A DNA stretch of 64,000 nt. Origin: Blastocatellia bacterium AA13 (lineage in GTDB: Bacteria > Acidobacteriota > Blastocatellia > UBA7656). Of the stretch, positions 60,320-64,000 are shown in pieces. The notes under the pieces were generated by a model. It had not been told where the DNA came from, did not search any database, and saw nothing but the letters and a program-made list of their open reading frames with translations. Both the position numbers and the translations under genes were made by a program. The stretch lies in contig QHVH01000036.1 in assembly GCA_003222245.1 (NCBI GenBank), positions 45,294 to 109,293 of the forward strand, in the 5' to 3' direction. Every line of letters begins with the position of its first letter. Within the stretch, counting starts at the first letter, position 1.

Positions 60320-62389
60320 TCAGTGGTGCATCTTTCCTGGCCGTATGCGCAGAAATACATGAAAGCTTGTCGGGCTTGAGCCGTAGATCGCGTTCAAGCC
60401 GTCGGCCACATGGTAGAAGGTCACGTCCGCACCGACCCCAATTCGCAGTTTTGAATCGGCCGCGATATCGCGCACTCCGCCAAATGTGAATGCGCCGACG
60501 CGAAAGAACCGCTCAAAGAGCGGGCCTCGCTCGATGCGACCGTCTACAACTTGAAACTGATCGAGACCCTGGCGACCAAAGATGTTCTCCTCAAGCAACC
60601 CCGGCTTATCAACCAGCTCCATCCGTGTGTAGAGGTAATTCTTGTCGAGGAAGTTGGCGGTCGATTCAAGCAAATAAGAATTCGAATTCCCGTTCAGCTC
60701 GTGATTGCGGCCCCAGATCAGGCTCGATGCCCAGTTACCATCATCCCATGATCGATTGTGAGTAATAGACGCTGTCATTCTTTTGAGGTTGCCGGGTTCA
60801 AGCGCCTCCGGATGAACCAGGTGACCAAACGAGAATTGCATGGACCATTCGCGCGTCGGTGTGAACCAGATGCGCCCGCTCCACGAATCGAGTTTACCCA
60901 TCTCGATGTCCCAGCGGTTCTCATCAGGCTCGGCGCCCCGAAACAGCGAGCCTTCTATTCTGAAGCGCCACGCCGTTACTCCGGCGGTCAGAACGCCGTG
61001 AGCAATATGAGTGGAGTCCTGCCAATGATGACCAAGCGGGGCCGCTGGATTCTCGGCTGCCGACATCCGGTGCATGAAGGCAACAGGCCCAAGCGCCGGC
61101 TCCGCAACGGGCCCGCCGTAGAAATTAAGAGCCACGTGCTCGGACAGTGAGATGTTGTAGGCCGCGGCGAGTTCCATGAACAGGTCGTGAGGATGTTGCG
61201 CATCTATGATCGTGCGGCCCTTGAAAGTTTCTCCCGTCTGAAAAAGCTCTGGAAAACCGCGCCGCGGCGCAGTCGCCGGCTCGACTGAAAACATTCCTCT
61301 AAGCATCAGACGGCCGGGCCCCGCATCTCGCTCCGCCATGAGCATAAACCAGTTTTGGGATTCGGCTTTGTTGACGCCGCGAGGTCCGCCCTGATGGTTG
61401 AACCCGGCCTTGAGGTCGCCGTGCGCCATAATCATCCAGTCGTCTTTCATCCAATGCCACATGTAGCCGGGGGTATTCGCGGGCATCAAGCTCGTACCCG
61501 AACCAATAGCGGTCATCGATTTGAATGGCCCGCCGGTGATCGTAGTCGTCATCGCGTTCATATCATGGCCCGCGTGCTCGCCCATCTCACTCATATCGTG
61601 AGCTGGCGCGTCGTGCTTCATCTCGCCAGGCTTCTCAGTAATGGGCTGCGTTTCGTGTTGATGTTCCTGCCGCGGCTGTGTGGTCGTGGTGGATTGCATG
61701 GGCTCGTGCTGATGCTCGGGCTCCGGTTTTTGCGATTGCTGTGTTTGAGCCGGTTCGTGCTGATGCTCGGTCGAAGGCTGCGCCTGTTTCGTAGCGGGCT
61801 TGGTCGGTGCTTGGGCCGGATGCTCGTGGTGAGCCTCATTTTCAGGCTGAGTCGGCGGTTTAGCGCCGGGATGTTGATGCTCTTCACCCGCGTTGTGCTT
61901 GTGGCGCGCCGCTGCTGGAATCGAGGCCTCGAGTCTCGCTCTCTCTTCAGGCGTTAACGTTGGCAGCTTCCTCACGAAGAGAATTGTCTGCCAGATTTCC
62001 GCGGGCTTGTGCGTTTTCGCAAAGGCTGGCATCGCTGAACCGGGCACGCCTCTTGAGATTGTCCGGAACATCTCTGCATCCGACCTGGACTGTACGTTGT
62101 CCGAGGTCAGGTCGGCTGCGCGCACCGCTCTCCCTTTGTCGGTGTCCGCTTTACCAGTCGTGCCGTGACAGGCGGCGCAATGGGCATTGAAATGATCAAG
62201 ACCCAGCGCGATGTTCTCTTCGCTTGCCGGTAATGGATTCTTCGCTCCGGTTCCCTGCGCGGAAGTAGACGCGCGTACCGGGCCCTCCAGAAGATAAGCG
62301 CCATTCAATAATGCGAAGAATAGGGTTGCGGCGGTGAGCTTGACGGCGGTCCTCGACATCGACAGGAGAGTTTTAAGTATCAGGGTCAT
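60320..62389 (-). CDS. Exported fusion: cytochrome c, His/Met-rich linker, outer membrane beta-barrel
   Basis: 689 residues; AAGGAAGGT precedes the ATG. Signal region 1-40. Cytochrome c domain about 50-155: heme site C71-x-x-C74-H75 (NAHCAACHGTTGKADTDKG) and axial Met120 (GVPGSAMPAF). About 165-285 is an unstructured linker with many HQH, HEHP and HDMSEMGEHAGHDM motifs, a likely copper-binding reservoir. About 290-689 is a beta-barrel-like domain with many aromatic strands (YMWHWMKDDWMIMAHGDLKAGF, QHPHDLFMELAAAYNISLSEHVALNFYGG, TPTREWSMQFSFGHL), ending VFLRIRPGKMHH. I know each part but not this combination. A role in copper handling or extracellular electron transfer is inferred. Confidence 0.8.
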   Translation of the reverse strand: MTLILKTLLSMSRTAVKLTAATLFFALLNGAYLLEGPVRASTSAQGTGAKNPLPASEENIALGLDHFNAHCAACHGTTGKADTDKGRAVRAADLTSDNVQSRSDAEMFRTISRGVPGSAMPAFAKTHKPAEIWQTILFVRKLPTLTPEERARLEASIPAAARHKHNAGEEHQHPGAKPPTQPENEAHHEHPAQAPTKPATKQAQPSTEHQHEPAQTQQSQKPEPEHQHEPMQSTTTTQPRQEHQHETQPITEKPGEMKHDAPAHDMSEMGEHAGHDMNAMTTTITGGPFKSMTAIGSGTSLMPANTPGYMWHWMKDDWMIMAHGDLKAGFNHQGGPRGVNKAESQNWFMLMAERDAGPGRLMLRGMFSVEPATAPRRGFPELFQTGETFKGRTIIDAQHPHDLFMELAAAYNISLSEHVALNFYGGPVAEPALGPVAFMHRMSAAENPAAPLGHHWQDSTHIAHGVLTAGVTAWRFRIEGSLFRGAEPDENRWDIEMGKLDSWSGRIWFTPTREWSMQFSFGHLVHPEALEPGNLKRMTASITHNRSWDDGNWASSLIWGRNHELNGNSNSYLLESTANFLDKNYLYTRMELVDKPGLLEENIFGRQGLDQFQVVDGRIERGPLFERFFRVGAFTFGGVRDIAADSKLRIGVGADVTFYHVADGLNAIYGSSPTSFHVFLRIRPGKMHH

Positions 62390-62485
62390 ACCTTCCTTTC
62401 AGCCTGATGGCAATCTGATGGGACACGAATATTTGCCTGACGGCACAGTTGTCCCTCAAGGCGCACGCTTGACCGAAGGTTGGTA

Positions 62486-62938
62486 TTAGAGTCTGTAGAC
62501 CGAAATTACTGCGCGCTTGGGTGGTGATCTGAAGGATCGGCCTTCACGGAAATTGGCCGCAAACACGCCACGGCAAAAGCGGGCTGTTTCGGATGGAGCA
62601 GCAATCGACTGCCCGTTTTGCTGTAGTGGGGTGGGTGCTTTTGCCGCGGATGACAAAACTGCGGCGCCGCCGGAGTGAGCCAGGCAGCCGCTTGAATCCT
62701 TGTGAGGTCGCGGAGCCCCCGGTTGATGTCCGGAATCCGTTTGCTGGTTTTCTGAATGCTTGTCTAAGTCTTGATGATGACAATGACTCGATTGTTGACT
62801 TTGCTGTGAAGGCTTACCCGCGTTCAACGACGGACAATTAGATATGGCGCAGCTAAGAGCACACAATGGCGAATAGAGCAGCCCTACAATAGAGATTATC
62901 GAAGATGCGAAGGCTAATCGATTCTTCCCAGCGCGCAT
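62486..62938 (-). CDS. Small exported Cys/His-rich protein, probable metal handling
   Basis: 150 residues. Hydrophobic signal region about 8-30 leading into LLYSPLCALSCAISNCPS, then a Gln/Ser/His-rich stretch (SQQSSHCHHQDLDKHSENQQ) and a few more Cys and His. The pattern suits a metal-binding exported protein. It lies 96 nt upstream of the cytochrome-barrel fusion on the same strand and is probably cotranscribed, which supports a copper theme. Not a family I can name. Confidence 0.6.
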   Translation of the reverse strand: MRAGKNRLAFASSIISIVGLLYSPLCALSCAISNCPSLNAGKPSQQSQQSSHCHHQDLDKHSENQQTDSGHQPGAPRPHKDSSGCLAHSGGAAVLSSAAKAPTPLQQNGQSIAAPSETARFCRGVFAANFREGRSFRSPPKRAVISVYRL

Positions 62939-63059
62939 GACCCGATTCTACCAACAGGATTTGTTTAGCTACAAGCAGACCTCGATTGACGGGCGCCGGT
63001 CAGATTTCGCGTGATTGAAATCGCGGAAATCAGAGATATTCTTGTCTGGTATTTCATCG

Positions 63060-63182
63060 GTAACCACGAAGTGGTTGTGGCTTCCAGCCCTGGGTTGGCT
63101 CCCCCTGCCGAGGGTAAGCAGCGATTGCGCGGTCCAATCCTGAAAGGATTGCGGCCTTCTTGAGTTCAGATTTGAAAGCAGG
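63060..63182 (-). repeat. Structured repeat, related copy in inverted orientation
   Basis: On the minus strand it reads AAGAAGGCCGCAATCC, then several short hairpins (GCAATCC/GGATTG, CCAACCCAGGGCTGG, AACCACTTCGTGGTT). It shares the GAAGGCCGCAA segment with 58391-58432. Confidence 0.65.
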
Positions 63183-63486
63183 CGCCGAAGCAAATGGTTG
63201 TGTGCCTTTTGATATTGGTCATGCTCGGAGCTATTCAACGCAAGGCCCTGATCTGGCACACAGATTCTGGGGCGAAAAGGCTTCTGGCTGGCATTACGAT
63301 CTAATGTTCATCCTGATGATCTGGTCATCATTTGTACCAATGGCGGCAGGTACGTGCTCGGGAAGTTGAGACTGCGCTCCGACCATAACAGACAGCCAAT
63401 CGGTGAATGGGAGGTGTGCGAGCTTTCGCGTGTGTACCGATGATTGCAGCTTGAATTTGAGCTCGGCCGTCTGAGCATCTCTACGA

Positions 63487-63576
63487 CAACCCCAACGGGG
63501 TTGCATCGCGGAGCCCAAGGTTGGCGAAGCCTACCTTGGGTATGTAACGGCGAGTGCGACAACACCAACGGTGTTG
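63487..63576 (+). repeat. Structured dispersed repeat, copy 2
   Basis: About 90 bases, nearly identical to 58256-58347, with the same three hairpins. It ends about 108 nt before the DUF4338-like gene. Confidence 0.85.
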
Positions 63577-63684
63577 TCTGGAGTTTGGCCGTTTTGGTTT
63601 GGAGCGGGAGAAAATTTCTCTGGACAAATCGCGAGTTATTTTGTATGGTATCCCCGTAGTAAGAAAAAGTTTTAAGGGGACGCC

Positions 63685-64000
63685 ATGCCGGTTACGATTG
63701 GTGGCTCGATATCCTTTTGTGGACGCCAGCTTTCGACTGATGATCTCAAATTGATACGGGATCTTACTGATGACTTCCCATCTCTTTCGGTCACACAGTT
63801 GGCAAGCACCATATGCGAACTGCTCGATTGGCGAAGACCAAACGGTTCTCTTAAGACTAGAGAATGCTTTTCCTTTTTACAGGAACTCCACCGCCGAGGC
63901 TGGATTGAGCGATTGCCTGTCTTGCGAGTCACCTCCCCAAGAGGTGCTCGGGCGGTCGCCGTCGATGACAGCAGCCAAACAGAAACCGAAGTATCAGGTT
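63685..64000 (+). CDS. DUF4338 (DruA-like) protein, N-terminal part; 3' end outside window
   Basis: About 105 codons from an ATG at 63685, with AAGGGGACGCC before it, and no stop before the window ends. The sequence has LSTDDLKLIRDLTDDFPSLS, then a winged-helix-like block VTQLASTICELLDWRRPNGSL and KTRECFSFLQELHRRGWIERLP. This LSxxxCExxDWRxPNGxLKxxxCRxxLxxLxxRGLIxLP pattern is typical of the N-terminus of DUF4338 proteins, a family that includes DruA of the Druantia defence system and transposase-like relatives. Which branch applies cannot be told without the rest of the protein. Confidence 0.65.
   Translation, partial: MPVTIGGSISFCGRQLSTDDLKLIRDLTDDFPSLSVTQLASTICELLDWRRPNGSLKTRECFSFLQELHRRGWIERLPVLRVTSPRGARAVAVDDSSQTETEVSG

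Larger units (their letters stand above)
62939..63684. other. Repeat-rich intergenic region
   Basis: About 745 bases with two structured repeat blocks (63060-63182 and 63487-63576). The open frames here follow repeat sequence and are not called as genes. Confidence 0.55.

Noticed and set aside
63160..63369. 69-codon frame among the repeats near the window end
   Set aside because: Half of it is repeat sequence and nothing in it looks conserved or exported.

Overview
The window looks like a chromosomal piece from a GC-rich, Gram-negative, soil-type bacterium, most likely an acidobacterium (Blastocatellia-like). This placement is inferred from gene content, not from a marker tree. The clues are an Hfq with an extended acidic tail, an Oar-like TonB-dependent receptor with an N-terminal carboxypeptidase-regulatory domain, a hybrid histidine kinase with a Reg_prop propeller, ECF sigma factors paired with TPR/CHAT proteins, and many exported proteins of unknown function.

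Layout. 0-8 kb is mostly housekeeping: the end of a PotA-type ATPase translationally coupled to a receiver-like/DUF3052 protein, pyrK-pyrD, an hfq-pdxA-TolB-like minus-strand block, and a long hflX. 8.3-12.4 kb holds small exported proteins, an IS66 transposase relic and a secreted metzincin-like protease. 12.4-16.8 kb is one very large hybrid sensor kinase. 17-20 kb carries a CoxG-like protein, an Fe/Mn superoxide dismutase, a short bacterial metallothionein and a glycine-zipper exported protein. 20.8-25.5 kb is an ECF sigma / zinc-finger anti-sigma-TPR / exported TPR-CHAT module. 26-31.4 kb carries a TauD-like oxygenase, a Tim44-like zinc-ribbon protein, a strange C-rich tract, and an ArsR / AHSA1 / DUF1579 operon behind a palindromic promoter. 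31.5-37.3 kb is a second ECF sigma / TPR-CHAT operon on the minus strand, with an unknown 312-residue protein and a RdgB/Ham1 pyrophosphatase at its end. A small frameshifted gene diverges from it. 38-44 kb has a 1391-residue membrane sensor-like protein and an AidB-like acyl-CoA dehydrogenase. 44.2-46.2 kb is mobile-element debris: a RelB-type antitoxin with a broken RelE toxin, a truncated serine recombinase, and a tyrosine integrase relic. 46.4-54.4 kb carries a large secreted orphan, the aguA/aguB putrescine pathway, a second glycine-zipper protein and the TonB receptor. 54.7-58.1 kb is a four-gene operon (two exported TPR proteins, LytS kinase, LytTR regulator) in which all three junctions are 4-nt overlaps. 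58-64 kb has an orphan protein, a copper-style pair (Cys/His-rich exported protein plus a cytochrome c / beta-barrel fusion), a family of structured repeats and the start of a DUF4338 (DruA-like) gene that runs off the window.

Most interesting. The two ECF-TPR-CHAT modules place caspase-like CHAT domains on the outer face of the inner membrane or in the periplasm, if the predicted topologies are right. One module splits the anti-sigma and protease functions into two proteins and the other fuses them. Together with the adjacent unknown proteins they are the best candidate here for an undescribed envelope-sensing proteolytic system. Nothing in this report was tested by a database search. Family calls come from motif recognition by eye.
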